From the NCBI GenBank assembly GCA_024509875.1, contig JAMPIV010006382.1:1-64000 (forward strand): DNA of 64,000 nt. Reading direction: 5' to 3'. Of this stretch, positions 11,471 to 28,000 are shown in pieces. The notes under the pieces are model-generated. The model was given only the letters and a program-made list of their open reading frames with translations, was not told where the DNA came from and searched no databases. The first letter of the stretch is position 1; every line of letters begins with the position of its first letter. Both the position numbers and the translations under genes were made by a program. Origin of the DNA: Oreohelix idahoensis. Lineage: Eukaryota; Mollusca; Gastropoda; Stylommatophora; Oreohelicidae.

Positions 11471-11559
11471 TATTCGGCCAAAAGATTCGAAGAATTTTTC
11501 TTAAGTAAATTTTTCTTTGGCTGAATACCATCACCAACCAAGATCTGCTTACTCGGAGC

Positions 11560-11885
11560 AAGCAAGAGGACATGCACACCATCATAGCTGGCAGACGCTG
11601 GAGCTGGGTTGGCCATGTCCTCAGAAGAGATCCCGATGCCATCACAAGAACAGCTATGCTATGGACCCCTGAAGGAAAACGAAAGAGAGGAAAACCAAAA
11701 ACAACTTGGCAGAGGACTGTGGAGGCTGAGATGCAAAGAATGAACCAGAGTTGGGGAACTGTACGAAGGATGGCCACCGACCGAGCAAAGTGGAATCAAT
11801 TTGTTGTTGCCCTACAAGACGCCACCAGGCGTGATGGCCACTGACTGCTTCGACGGTCGGCGGCTAAGGATCAAAGAAGAAGAAT
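11560..11885 (+). pseudogene. LINE ORF2 C-terminal fragment, second of two in tandem
   Basis: An open frame to a stop at 11842-11844 contains RRWSWVGHVLRRDPDAIT, then [16 protein letters not shown] and RMATDRAKWNQFVVAL. This is the C-terminal part, after the RT domain, of a common animal LINE family. After the stop the sequence ends in a GAAGAAGAA-rich stretch, probably the 3' tail. A near-identical 3' end lies inverted at 15618-15840. The copy is 5'-truncated with no RT or endonuclease. Confidence 0.8.
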
Positions 11886-15538
<3,653 letters not shown>

Positions 15539-15558
15539 CACAAACATATATAAATATA

Positions 15559-15617
<59 letters not shown>
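15559..15617. repeat. (TA)n microsatellite, left of the LINE fragment
   Basis: About 29 TA units that end exactly where the LINE 3' tail begins. Confidence 0.95.
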
Positions 15618-17329
<1,712 letters not shown>

Positions 17330-17815
17330 ATCAAATCGAATATAAAAACGAAAGAAACTTTACCCAAATGTCCATGCAGTCCTATTCTTCTTCCTCAACT
17401 ACCATTGTCAGTTGTGTAGGATATCATGTCTCTCCATAACTTCCTGCCTCCAGTACAATCTATCAATTCAGCTGTTGACTTCTTTCCATGCCACGATGTC
17501 AAACTGTCCATTATTTGCTCTCTTTATCTTCTCCTATCTCTTTTTCCTTCAATCTTACCTGTTGTTACCACATATTCCAGCTTTTATCTTCTCATAACAT
17601 GCCCAAGAAAGTGGACTACTTCTTTCTAACTTGTGAAATAAGTTTTATTTGTGCATTGGCCTCTTTCAGGACATCATCATTACTCTTTTGGTCTGTCCAT
17701 GGTGTTTTCAACTTTCTTCTGTAAAAAATATTTCTGTGGCCTCTAGTGCCTTCCCGACTTCTTTACTAATTGTCCATGACTCGCTCCCATATGTCAGGAT
17801 TAGTTCTACATAACA
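17330..17815 (-). pseudogene. LINE ORF2 C-terminal fragment fused to element A
   Basis: Read on the minus strand, LILTYGSESWTISKEVGKAL begins within the open frame that continues from element A's integrase, at about 17812. It carries on in shifted frames as KTPWTDQKSND, FLGHVMRR and YVVTTGKIEGKRDRRR. This is the end of a LINE polyprotein after the RT domain (LTYGSE.WT..., LGHV.RR.KLEY.VTTGKIEGKR). At least two frameshifts or stops are present. The junction marks where element A is cut off by a 5'-truncated LINE. Confidence 0.8.
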
Positions 17816-18268
17816 CTGAAGGTCGTCATGTTCCTCGTCAAACATTGTCGGGCGGGCAGTTGCTGTAGGAAGACCGAATGATGGATCTCCTTGCACATGC
17901 TCTGCATCTCTCTCTTCACTTCTCCGTAGCTCATGCGCCGCCACCCTCATTTTCAGATTTTCGTTGTCTGCTGGTCTTATCACATAAGGACCACCACTAG
18001 AGTCTGGAACTGCTGCTACAATAAATTCTTCGTTTGTCCAAACGTCTTGTATCTTGGCCCTGTCAGTGTAGAGCATTCTTTTCCGCACACTTTCGCCAAC
18101 ACGTAATGATGCGGGTCTTGTAAGCTGATTATTTCTCTCCCTCGTATCAGCCGCCATTTTCTGCATTCTCTCTGCAGCTTCTTGTCGTGCTATTCGTAAT
18201 CTCTCTATGTGACCTTGCAGCCACTCATCAGTTGTCTCCGACTCCTCACCTGGGCGCGTGCCTATCAT
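17812..18268 (-). pseudogene. Element A integrase C-terminal region
   Basis: Follows the integrase core after a frameshift at an 11-G run (18340-18350). The frame reads through a helical stretch rich in R, E and Q (IERLRIARQEAAERMQKMAA), then RVGESVRKRM and GGPYVIRPADNENLKMRVAA. This matches the tail of Gypsy integrases (helical linker, VGD.V..., GPY/F-like small barrel). The last roughly 35 codons of the open frame belong to a LINE, so the natural end of pol is lost or close to the junction. Confidence 0.75.
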
Positions 18269-18272
18269 GAAG

Positions 18273-18974
18273 TCAAGAGGAAGCCTTGGTTCTCTGCCGA
18301 TGAGGAGGTAGTATGTTGAGTACCCTGTTTAAGCGTGGGGGGGGGGGAGGTGGGGTGGTGGTGTTGTAAACCATAATCACCTCAGCTAGGTGCTCAACCC
18401 ACCTTCGCTTCTGGTTGATTGTCATGGGTCTCAGCAAATCATGCAAGGTCTTGTTGAAACGCTCGCACTGCCCATTACCTTCAGGATTGTATGCAATAGT
18501 TCGGCTCTTGTCGACTCCATATATCCTGTACAGCTCTGCGACTATCGATGATTCGAAGTTCCGGCCTTGATCAGAATGTATCCTCTGAGGAGCTCCGAGA
18601 TACTGGAACCACTTCTCCACGAGGGCTTTGGTGGCCGTAGTTGCTTTTTGGTCTCTTGTTGGTATGGCAATGGTGTACTTGCTGAACACATCTGTCAGCA
18701 CTGATACATTCTCAAACCCTTTAGAATCCCGCTCTAGCAGTGTGAAATCCATTGCTACCCCCTCGAGTTGCCTGGAGGGAATCAGGTTTCCAGATAGCCC
18801 ATGAAACTTCAGCTGAGGTGCTTTGGCAATGTTACATCGGTTGCATCTGAGACAAAACACTTCAACATCAGCTGTGATGCCTTCCCAGAAACACCTACTT
18901 CTCAGCAACTGTAGCATGCGCTCTCTTCCCTGATGGCCTACCCTGACAGCAGAGTCCAATATCCATGATTTCAT
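18273..18974 (-). pseudogene. Element A integrase, zinc-binding domain and catalytic core
   Basis: Integrase inserts element cDNA into the genome. Visible are VGHQGRERM (zinc-domain His near residue 14) and C44/C47 in CLRCNRCN. The D,D35E core has D76 in VAMDFTLL, D135 in HSDQGRNF and E171 in GQCERFNKTL, spaced D-x58-D-x35-E. The first zinc histidine is not seen (LDS in place of HDS). After about residue 207 the frame runs into a proline stretch made by the 11-G run and ends; the continuation is in another frame at 18268. The catalytic residues are intact but the gene is split. Confidence 0.9.
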
Positions 18975-19070
18975 GGACTCAGGTATTACAGTTGTTTTAT
19001 GCTGGATCCATCTGATCCCTTCACTGTCCGGTATAACAACCCATCTGTCACTTCGAGCCGGTTACTCTGA

Positions 19071-20705
19071 TTAAGTAGTTTCCTTGCAAGCCAAGGGGAT
19101 TTTTCGAGCATCTCTTCCTGTAGGTTTGGTGCCATCATTTCCAATCTTCCTAACCATCGCTACCACATCATCAGCTCCCTCGAGATTTATCAGTTTCTCA
19201 TGCGAATAGGTAGGAAATGCTTGAGTGGTTTCTGGTGCTGTAGATGATTCGGCAGGTACCCTTTCACTGATATCTTTCTGGCTTGTTGCTGCCATCAGCC
19301 CTATCTCATGCGGTATCTGGGTAAACCCTCTGACAACCTCAGCTGTTATGCCACTTATTGCAACATCTGCATCATCCTCCAGTTCTTTGCCTGTGGTCTC
19401 AATAAGAACGCGGGATAAATAATCTGCATTTCCATTGGCTCTCACTGCCCGATATTGGATTGTGTAGTTAAACATAGCCATTTGGGCCATCCATCTCTGC
19501 TCTATGGCTGCCAGTTTAGCTTTCTCCCAGAAGGCCAGACCTCTGTTGTCTGTAAATATCTCTACGTGTGATCCTAGCAGGTATCCTCTGAATTTCTCAG
19601 TCATGGCCCACTTAAGACCCAGCAGTTCGAGCCTCATACTACTTTTTGAGTTTCTTTCAGAGGATCGAAGTGTGCGATTTGCATACGCCAAGACTTTCTT
19701 TGTTCCATCTTGCACTTGTGAAAGGATTGCTCCTAAGCCTTCATATGATGCATCCACCTCCAAGATAAACGGTAGCGAGAAGTTAGGGAACCCTAATAGC
19801 CGTGTGGAGGTTAGCGCCTTTTTCATTGTCTCAAAGACTACAACACACTCTTCGGTCCACAATTCTCCTATGGGTGACTTACTTCGTCTTTTAGTCTGCA
19901 TGCCTTGATTGAGCGCAGCTAATAAATCATGTAGCGGTTTGGCTATCTTTGCAAAGCCCGGCACAAATCTGCGGTAGTAATTGGCAAATCCCAAGAATGA
20001 CCGTAACCCAGTTTGGGATCGCGGTACAGTGGCCTCTTGAACAGCCTTCACCTTGTCTTCTAAAGCTCTTATTCCATTTGCTGATATAGTATGCCCCAAG
20101 AACTCAATCGTTGTCCTACACAGCTTACACTTTTCTCCATTCAACGTCAGCCCTAGCTGGCGTAACTTAGAGAATGCTTTCTCCAGTCGGCTCAAATGGT
20201 TAGTGATGTCAGCGGAGTACACTAAAATGTCATCAAGGTACACTAGTATCAGCTGGAACACTAAATTGTGCATACTGCTCTGCATTAATCGCTGGAAGGT
20301 GCTGGCAGAATTGGCTAAGCCCATAGGCATCCTGGTGTATTCATAAAGTCCAAAAGGGGTAGTGAAAGCAATTTTCTCTTGGTCTTTCTCGTCCATTGCT
20401 ACTTGATAGTAACCACTTGCCAGATCAAGCAATGAGAATATCTTTGCTCCTCCTAGCGCATCCAGGTACTTATCTACTCGGGGCAGAGGGTAGGCATCCC
20501 TCTTCGTCTTGCTATTGAGTGCCCTGAAGTCTACGCAGAGTCTAAGTCGGTCATCCTTTTTCCGGACCAAAACTATTGGGGAAGCCCAAGGACTGCAACT
20601 CTCCTTGCTTATTTGTTTGTCAAGCAGTCCTTGTATGTGATCCTCTACATATCTGTAGAAAGCAGGGGTGGATTCTCCTGTACGGCTGCTTAACTGGGGT
20701 TTCAT
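19071..20705 (-). CDS. Element A reverse transcriptase and RNase H
   Basis: A 544-codon open frame. RT blocks include LRLCVDFRALN, LLDLASGYYQVAM (residues 93-105), RMPMGLANSASTFQRLM and the active site VYLDDILVYS (YLDD at 156-159). RNase H follows with D318 (EVDAS), E360 (RLELLGL), D386 (FTDNRGL) and the ADYLSR end at 427-432. About 110 residues link it to integrase. The upstream link to protease needs a frameshift near 20705-20756. The ATG at 20705 is just the first in the open stretch; in life this was part of a gag-pol polyprotein. Standard Ty3/Gypsy, clade unresolved. Confidence 0.93.
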   Translation of the reverse strand: MKPQLSSRTGESTPAFYRYVEDHIQGLLDKQISKESCSPWASPIVLVRKKDDRLRLCVDFRALNSKTKRDAYPLPRVDKYLDALGGAKIFSLLDLASGYYQVAMDEKDQEKIAFTTPFGLYEYTRMPMGLANSASTFQRLMQSSMHNLVFQLILVYLDDILVYSADITNHLSRLEKAFSKLRQLGLTLNGEKCKLCRTTIEFLGHTISANGIRALEDKVKAVQEATVPRSQTGLRSFLGFANYYRRFVPGFAKIAKPLHDLLAALNQGMQTKRRSKSPIGELWTEECVVVFETMKKALTSTRLLGFPNFSLPFILEVDASYEGLGAILSQVQDGTKKVLAYANRTLRSSERNSKSSMRLELLGLKWAMTEKFRGYLLGSHVEIFTDNRGLAFWEKAKLAAIEQRWMAQMAMFNYTIQYRAVRANGNADYLSRVLIETTGKELEDDADVAISGITAEVVRGFTQIPHEIGLMAATSQKDISERVPAESSTAPETTQAFPTYSHEKLINLEGADDVVAMVRKIGNDGTKPTGRDARKIPLACKETT

Positions 20706-20755
20706 CTGTTAATGGGATAGTGTGCGTTACTCTATCAGTGTATCCTACATCTGTC

Positions 20756-21460
20756 TCATCTGGCAAAAAGATCGGCATAGCGGCTCAACAACGCTCTTAA
20801 TTCCTGCTCTTCAGCGTCACTGCCCTCAAATCCGGTAAGGTCAATTGGGCACATCTCTTGCTCTGGATTCGTGTATGGTGGACTTGCTGACATTTCCACC
20901 TCTTGAGCCCCTACAACTCTGAAATATGTGCTGTAGTCCACCCCAGCTTCTGTCAATACTCCTACTTGTGTCCCAGGAGCTGAAAACAAGTCCTCATCAC
21001 CCAAATGTATGGCCTGAATATCACAGGACCCACCTCTAAGAACAGTCAATGTATGACTTATAATCAGCCCCCTGTGCTTTAAGTCTCTGTTAAGCTCAAA
21101 GAGAAAAGTCCTTTCTGACTGGCCGCCTCTTCTGCACTTGACTGTTATGGCCATGATTGATCGAGCCGGTATGTGAGTTGGCTTTCTTCCAGACACCCAT
21201 ACTTTCATAGAGTCTGATTCCTGAGTCATCGTCTTGGCACAATTTGCTGCTGTCAGGCGTACCCATCTACTCTCATTCAAAGGGAGCCCTCCAAGCATCT
21301 CCCTGAAACATTGCTCTGTGATGGTAGACACCTGTGATCCGGTGTCAAACACGCAGTTGATCTCTTTTCCTTCCATCAACACTACCTCTTCAGGCCGACC
21401 TCCTACCATCTGGATCCTGTCTTCTTGGTGCTCTCCCTTTGCATTGTTTTCTTTAAACAC
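20756..21460 (-). pseudogene. Element A aspartic protease region
   Basis: Contains CVFDTGSQVSTI (residues 36-47), the catalytic Asp-Thr-Gly of retroviral-type proteases, which cut the element's own polyprotein. A later ILRGGSCDI may be the family's second conserved strand. It lies in a different frame from the RT that follows, so at least one indel separates them. It is downstream of two gag zinc knuckles, as expected in the gag-PR order. Confidence 0.85.
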
Positions 21461-21589
21461 CGGGGGATTTGGTCCGATGCTGGTCGACGTTTCCTGTGAT
21501 GGTCGACTCTCTAACCTTCCTTCTGAGTGGCGGCCATTCTGCTTGCGCTCAACTTTGGGTGATATCTTAGCTGCAGAGTTACGGAGCGG

Positions 21590-22856
21590 ACAGCTCGCAA
21601 CTAAATGTTGTGCTGACTTGCATTGGAAACATCTTCTATGTAGAGAACCACGTGGGCACCTGGCAGCTATATGATCCCCAAAATCAGTGCAGTTATAGCA
21701 CCTGATTCTCTGGGGGCCATTTCATACACGAGGTTTCTTTCTACTTCTGTACCTGCGGCTGTTCCCGTAGTGTCTATAGATGGTCCTCCTGTTAATGACC
21801 CCCACCTGCCGCACCAACATCTCAGTCTCCGTATCATTTGGAGAAACAGGCCCTTTCCTTCCATTTACATTCCTCCTCGTGCCAACCTGTAATTGCCTGC
21901 CACATGTACCTGCACTCCTTCTATTTGAGTCACAAAGCTCCCCTTCCACAGCCTGACTCCCAGCCACAGAGGGGTCTAGTTTAGTGCCTGTTGTGGGCAT
22001 TCCCTCTGGACGTGCCCTAAATTTTTGAACCGAAAGCATCGGATGGTCCTTGCTGGCCTTCTCTGTCTGCCTTGCATTTCAGCCATCAGGAGCTTCAGCT
22101 GTGCGACCTCTGCTCTGAGTTGCTCCACTTCGGTGTTTCCTTCTTGGGACCTGGGTGCGATTTCTTCGTCGGATGCTGTGACTGTGGCTATCCCAGCTCT
22201 TGTTGTTTGACCACTCCCAGTCCATCTCAGAGCATCATCTCTTATGGACACAAATGATACTGCAGGCTCGTGACGGACTCTGTCCTCCATCATTCTTCAC
22301 GACAAGTCGTCCCTCAGACTGGCAACAAACTGGTCCCTTAGCACTGTTTCGTCAAACTTGACACCACTGGCTTTCTCCTGCGCCTCCGCTGCCTGCTCAA
22401 ATATCTCATGCAGTCTATGGGCAAACTCGCGCAATGATTCCCTTGGCCCTTAGTGAGCTGGATAAAATAGCGCCATTAGCTCTTGGGTGCTCCTCGATTC
22501 TTCATACACCCTGAGTATGGCCAGAAGCATTGCCTCCGGGTCATTGTCTCTTACTTGTATCCGCAGCTCCCTGCGGACAACTGGGGTCACATTATCGAGG
22601 ATCACATCGGCTTGGTCCTCCTTACTCATGTAGCCGGACCTCCACAGAGCTCTAACCTCCCTTGCATAGTCCTCCGCTTTTGGCCCCGAACGTTCCCCAA
22701 AACATCTTACTCTCTTGTGGGTGGGGCACAATTATGTACCGCACCTGTTCTGGCTGGGACAGTGGAAATGCTACTGATTCCTCGCTTTGGACCACTGAAT
22801 CACCAACCACTTGTGTTGGATCTGCATCCTCGTATTCCCCTCTGCTCGTAGCACGT
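21590..22856 (-). pseudogene. Element A gag, main part
   Basis: Gag forms the particle shell and binds element RNA. From the element B junction (22856) the frame reads RATSRGEYEDADPTQVV and on to IIVPHPQESK. After a frameshift it continues as EDYAREVRALWRSGYMSKED and DVILDNVTPVVRREL (22731-22450), typical capsid helices. Another segment (22293-21976) carries a Leu-rich heptad region and CFRFKNLGHVQREC, a knuckle with one cysteine replaced. Two more knuckles lie at about 21695-21600: CYNCTDFGDHIAARC and CFQCKSAQHLVASC, the second a perfect CX2CX4HX4C. At least three frameshifts are present. Confidence 0.8.
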
Positions 22857-24234
22857 TGATAAGGGTGGATTTGAGCTGAAGTGGTAACTTGCCACCCTTA
22901 TCGACACCTGGTATTAAAGTGTAAGATGTAGGTGTCTTCTCTGATTTAGGATGTTGCTGTGTATGTGGTAGTGGAACAGTTCACAGGGTTATCACACAGG
23001 CAACATGACGTGTAGAGTCATAGAAAGGGTAACTTCGTTGTATAAGTTTCTTCCATTTATTGCACGCCACAAAACAGTCATGATACTTATGACATCAACA
23101 TAGTTAACGAGTTCAGCAAGATGATATGGCACATTGAAAACAATTTCTGTAGTCAGCAATGACAGCTGTTGTATATATGCGTCATAAGACATCACAGTTC
23201 AATAGATTCAGAAATTCATAAATCATAGAGTTCTAGTTCGTGAAGCTGTATACAATAATAATAATTTCTGCAACAGTGTCAGCTACAGATCTTCAATGTT
23301 CATAAACAATAATAAATGCTCCCATTCTGATGCTAGCAGATCAGTTGTATACAATAAGTCCGTTCACTGTCTGCACGTGAATAGCATACATGGGCTACAG
23401 GTCAGCTCGACCTTTATAATGTTCCTAAGTCTAACCATCTGACTTGGACGTGATCTCTGATATAACGAATCCTGGAACACAGACAATAGTCTTGTTGGTC
23501 TAGAGCGACCCATATATATTTAACTAGTTCAGGTATAAAGATACCGGTGACTTAATCCTAGTCAAAGTACCTCTCCATTTTGAATCACACAGGCGAGCAA
23601 ATAGGCGACAAAATGACGAACCTCTAGATGATAGCATAAAGTTCGATACAAGAGGAATTACCTTATTTCGGAAAATCAACCATGAACATATGCCTCCAGG
23701 CAGGCGTGAATAATACTGGGAAATAGTCTAGTTAGCTAACTAACTCACAAAGACCATGTATTTCCCTCAGAAAATCACAAGACGCAGTTGCGTCTGCTCG
23801 CTTCTTAAACCATTTCTCAACTCCCGAACTGGGCGGAACACACAGAACGAACTCCCAACTTTTGACATGCGCAGAACGACAATCTCTGAGTTGCCGTTCA
23901 CAATAAGACGATTCTAAGAACATTCGAGATAAAAGTCTTACACAGTCGCGCCTTTTATGGTCATGAAAAGAAGCGTTAAGAAAGGTTTCAGACATCTACC
24001 ATAGTTGACTGGTACTACCAAATAAGGAGATGTGGTCACGCTTCGTTCAAGAAATTATAGACCGAACGTGTCTCTATACAAGAGAAGGCAAACTCCTAAA
24101 AAATTGTAGTTTCGATAACTCGGATTATGTCCCTTTGACCATAGAAAACATAATACACACTTCAGTCAAAAAAATGATCATACATATGAAAAATGTTTAT
24201 ACAAACGAAAAATAATAATGATCCGTGCGTAACA
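22857..24234 (-). repeat. Element B 3' LTR
   Basis: On the plus strand it starts TGATAAGGGTGGATTTGAGC and ends GATCCGTGCGTAACA, so the minus-strand LTR is TGTTACGC...TTATCA. It is 1378 bp. It matches 31609-32994 almost base for base; the clear difference is near 23250-23275, where this copy lacks about 8 bp. The small minus-strand frames at 22992-23195 and 23732-23995 recur identically in the other LTR and have no motif. Confidence 0.96.
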
Positions 24235-25001
24235 TTACCGCACCCTCCCTGGAAAAAAAAAATGAAACATTTTTTTTTAAAATCCTGGAGCCGGAAAAAA
24301 TCTAGGCTCCTAACGCACGTATGATGCGTGGATATATACCTAACAAATTAGCTCAACGCATGGAGCGACACTGAGATCATATCTCAGATCCTTAGAGAAA
24401 AAATTTATCTAAGTATACGCTGATATATTCCAGGAAGGTGCCACCAACACACGCCACAATGATGGCAACAACATAATGACAATCAAATTATTCTCATACC
24501 AATATATGAAATTAAATATATTATGTGTTATCATACAATGTGTTGCAAATAGCGGTGTAATTTACTAATATACCGCACTATATTATTACATTATATAAAG
24601 TAACAGTAATTAATAAGTAATACATGTGTTGATCTTCGGTGACATAAAACATTCAATAGAAGAAGATGTGGACATCATCCGCTCCCAATGTAGGACAGGA
24701 CTTGATATCCTCAAAGTTCCACAATGGACATAAACTCGCAGACTTCAATGATGTGCTGCGAAAATATCAATAACACAAATCTTAAAGACAACTGGTAAAT
24801 TTCTTAATACAATCCTGAAAATAATTTATTTAAATGTGGCCGAGTGATCTTTTGGCCCGTATATCACTAACTAAGCCTTCTTAGATAATTACATGGTACA
24901 ATGTTATAAATTTCCCTCAAAAAAAAGTGAGACAAAATCTACTAACATGTCATTATAACATTGGACTGTATATCAGGAAATATATATATATGACAGAAGA
25001 A
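24235..25001 (-). other. Element B 3' untranslated region and polypurine tract
   Basis: About 770 bp between the pol stop and the 3' LTR, without coding. Next to the LTR the minus strand reads CCAGGGAGGGTGCGGTAA, a likely polypurine tract where plus-strand DNA synthesis would start. An A-rich run (24249-24258 on the plus strand) lies beside it. Confidence 0.65.
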
Positions 25002-28000
25002 TCATGTGGAATCGTGTGGACATCTGGACAGAATGTCTGCCATTACATTATCCGAACCACGGATAGCTCGAACCGAGAAATGAAATGGTTGAAGAGCTAT
25101 GGCATAACGAGTGGACCTCGAGCTCTTCAAGTTTTTGCTCTGAATAGCAGTAAGCGCTTTCTGGTCGGTTTCCACAATGAAATGTGCGCCTAGAAGAAAT
25201 CTTTGTAACTTCAGAATAGACCATACCATAGCCAATAACTCACGGTCTAAAACCGAGTAATTCTTTTCTGCAGCGTTTAATTTCCTAGAGATATACATCA
25301 CCGGATGCAAAGTATCAGAATACTCCTGCATTAGTGCTGCCCCAATCCCTGTTGACGAGGCGTCACTTCGAAGAACAAAAGTCTTCTCAATAGTAGGTAA
25401 CTTAAGAATAGGTGGAGATGAAAATAGGGCTTTAACCTGGTCCAATGAGGATTGACATTCTTTAGACCAGCGGATCAGATTAGGCGACCCTTTCTTCAAT
25501 AAAGTAGAAAGCGGTGCCATAATGGAGGACAGATTCGGAATGAATCGTCCGTAGAATTGAATCAAACCTAATAGACTCCTTACTTGTTTCTTCGTCTTAG
25601 GGACCGAAATGTTAAGTATTTTTGAAACATTGTGGTCCTCTGTCTTTAAAAGACCATGACCAACCCGATGACCTAGGAAAGAAATCTCGCTAAATCCTAT
25701 AAAGGCTTTAGAGGGTTTTGCAGTCAAGTTATACTCGCGAAGAGTAGACAGTAATTCGTATAAACCCAAATAATGATCTTCCCAAGAATCACTGAATAGA
25801 CAGATATCATCTAGGTATGCTATGACATCTGTACGATATGCGAGAATTCGCCGCATCATGCGTACGAATGTAGCAGGGGCGTTCATAAGACCAAAAGGCA
25901 TGAAATTCCATTGGAATAAACCCCTAGGTGTAGAAAAAGCTGTAAAAGGTTTGGCATGTTCAGTTAGCGGGACTTGCCAATAACCTTTAGACAAATCTAG
26001 TTTGGTAAAGAATCTAGAATTAGAAAGTTTATTGAGTAGCTCTTCTAATGAAGGCATAGGTTCAGCATCGAACTTCGTAACTTGGTTCAATTTGCGATAA
26101 TCTACGCAAATGCGAATGTTATTATCCTTCTTTCGAACAATAACCATAGACGAAGAGTATGCTGAAGTGGATGGTTCAATGATTTCCAAACGTATCATTT
26201 CATCCAATTCTTTTTCGACTTGAGACTGGAAATGGATAGGTATTGGATATGGTCTGACTCTGATAGGATTGTGATCAGTTAGCACAATGTCATGTTCTAT
26301 GACATGTGTGTGTCCCGGGATGTCTGTAAGAACATCCTGAAATGTTTGCAACATCGAAGAAACTTGTCGATGTTCCTCAGCGGAAAGATTTGGAGAAACG
26401 GTCACGTTTTTCCAAGATTCCGTAGAATAAAGTGGGACCATAGAAAGAGGAAGATTGACATCAGAAAAAGTAGTTTCCTCATCCTGTATAACTGACAGAG
26501 ATGAGTACTGACCATGAGTTGCTTGTGAATTGTCCGTAGCCTGGAAAATAGGCTGCAAATAGTCAGGTCTTTCATAAAATTCTGTGAGCATATTTATGTG
26601 GAAAGTTTTATGCTTTCCATCAATATCGACAACATAGTCGACATCAGAAATTTTGGAGACTATTGCATATGGACCTTTCCATGCAATTAGAAGTCTGTTC
26701 TCCCTTGAAGGAAGTAGAACGAGAGCTTTGTCACCTGGACAAAGTTGTCGTAGACATCTATTCTTATTTGCAAACTGCCTTGCCTTTTCTTTAGCAAATT
26801 CTGAAGACGAAGTTGCTAGTTTGCATGCCTCAATGATCTTTTGCCTAAGAGCAATGACGTACTCATAAGAAGATTGAGTCTCATCGCTAATATTATCGGC
26901 AGTGATTAGATCGTGAAGTAAAGACATAGGGCCGCGCTGTTGCGCGCCAAAGACAAGTTCAAAAGGGGAAAACCCCGTATGTTCATTGGGGACCTCTCTA
27001 TACGCAAAGAGAGCCGCGGGTAAGACCCTGTCCCAATCCTGAGGATGATCCTCAGTTATTTTACCAAATAAAGTTTTCAGAGTCCTATTTAAACGTTCGA
27101 CCAACCCATTAGACATTGGGTGATAGATACTGCTGAGAGACCTTTTAATGTGTAGCATAGACATTACCTGTGACATAGTGTCTGATATAAGTTGGGTGCC
27201 ATGGTCTGACAATATTTCTCCGGGAAAACCCAAGCGAGAAAATATCAGCCAAAGAGCGTCTGCGATATCAGCAGTTGAGATGCTCTTGAGAGGTATTGCC
27301 TCTGGCCAACGTGTGCACATATCGACACATGTAAGGATAAATTGATGTCCTCTAGCCGACTTAATTCTAAAAGGACCGATAATATCTATTGCCATTTTTT
27401 GAAAAGGGCGAATAGGAATGTCAGCAGCCTGGATAGGCGCAGCATGTCGTGGTCCTTTAGATTTGACCTCCTGACATACTTTGCAAGAGCGACAGTACAT
27501 TCGTATGTCCTTGCTCACAAATGGCCAAAAGAAAGCCGCAAGAACCCTCGACTTTGTACGGGAAAAACCCATATGTCCAGCACATTGCGAGTCATGAGCA
27601 TGTTGCAATATTTGCAATCTCATGCTCTTAGGCACAAGAATTTGTGAATGAGTGGACGTAGTCGAGTCTTGTACCATACGTACAAGTACGCCGTTCTTCA
27701 TAGAAATCCAAGATTTCCTATTAGTGTTCTGATTAGGATCACCTTTTTTTGCTAGAATGAAGAATTTTTGTAAAGAAGGATCTTCTTCTTGCAATTTGAT
27801 AAATGAGTCACGTGTAATAGTCAAGTGACTATCTTGGTCATTTACTTCATCATTATTAGTTAATGAAGTTTGAGGTGGATCCAGAGCATGTGCTCTTGTG
27901 ACCACCGCATTGGTAGCTTCAATGTTTTGCTCTTCCCAAACAGCAATCTGCTGTGGGGTACATTCCCTAACTCCGTGAATACGACCAATAATAAGGTCCG

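Noticed and set aside
23732..23995. 87-codon frame in element B's LTR, repeated at 32492-32755
   Set aside because: Same reasoning: LTR duplication, no recognised domain.
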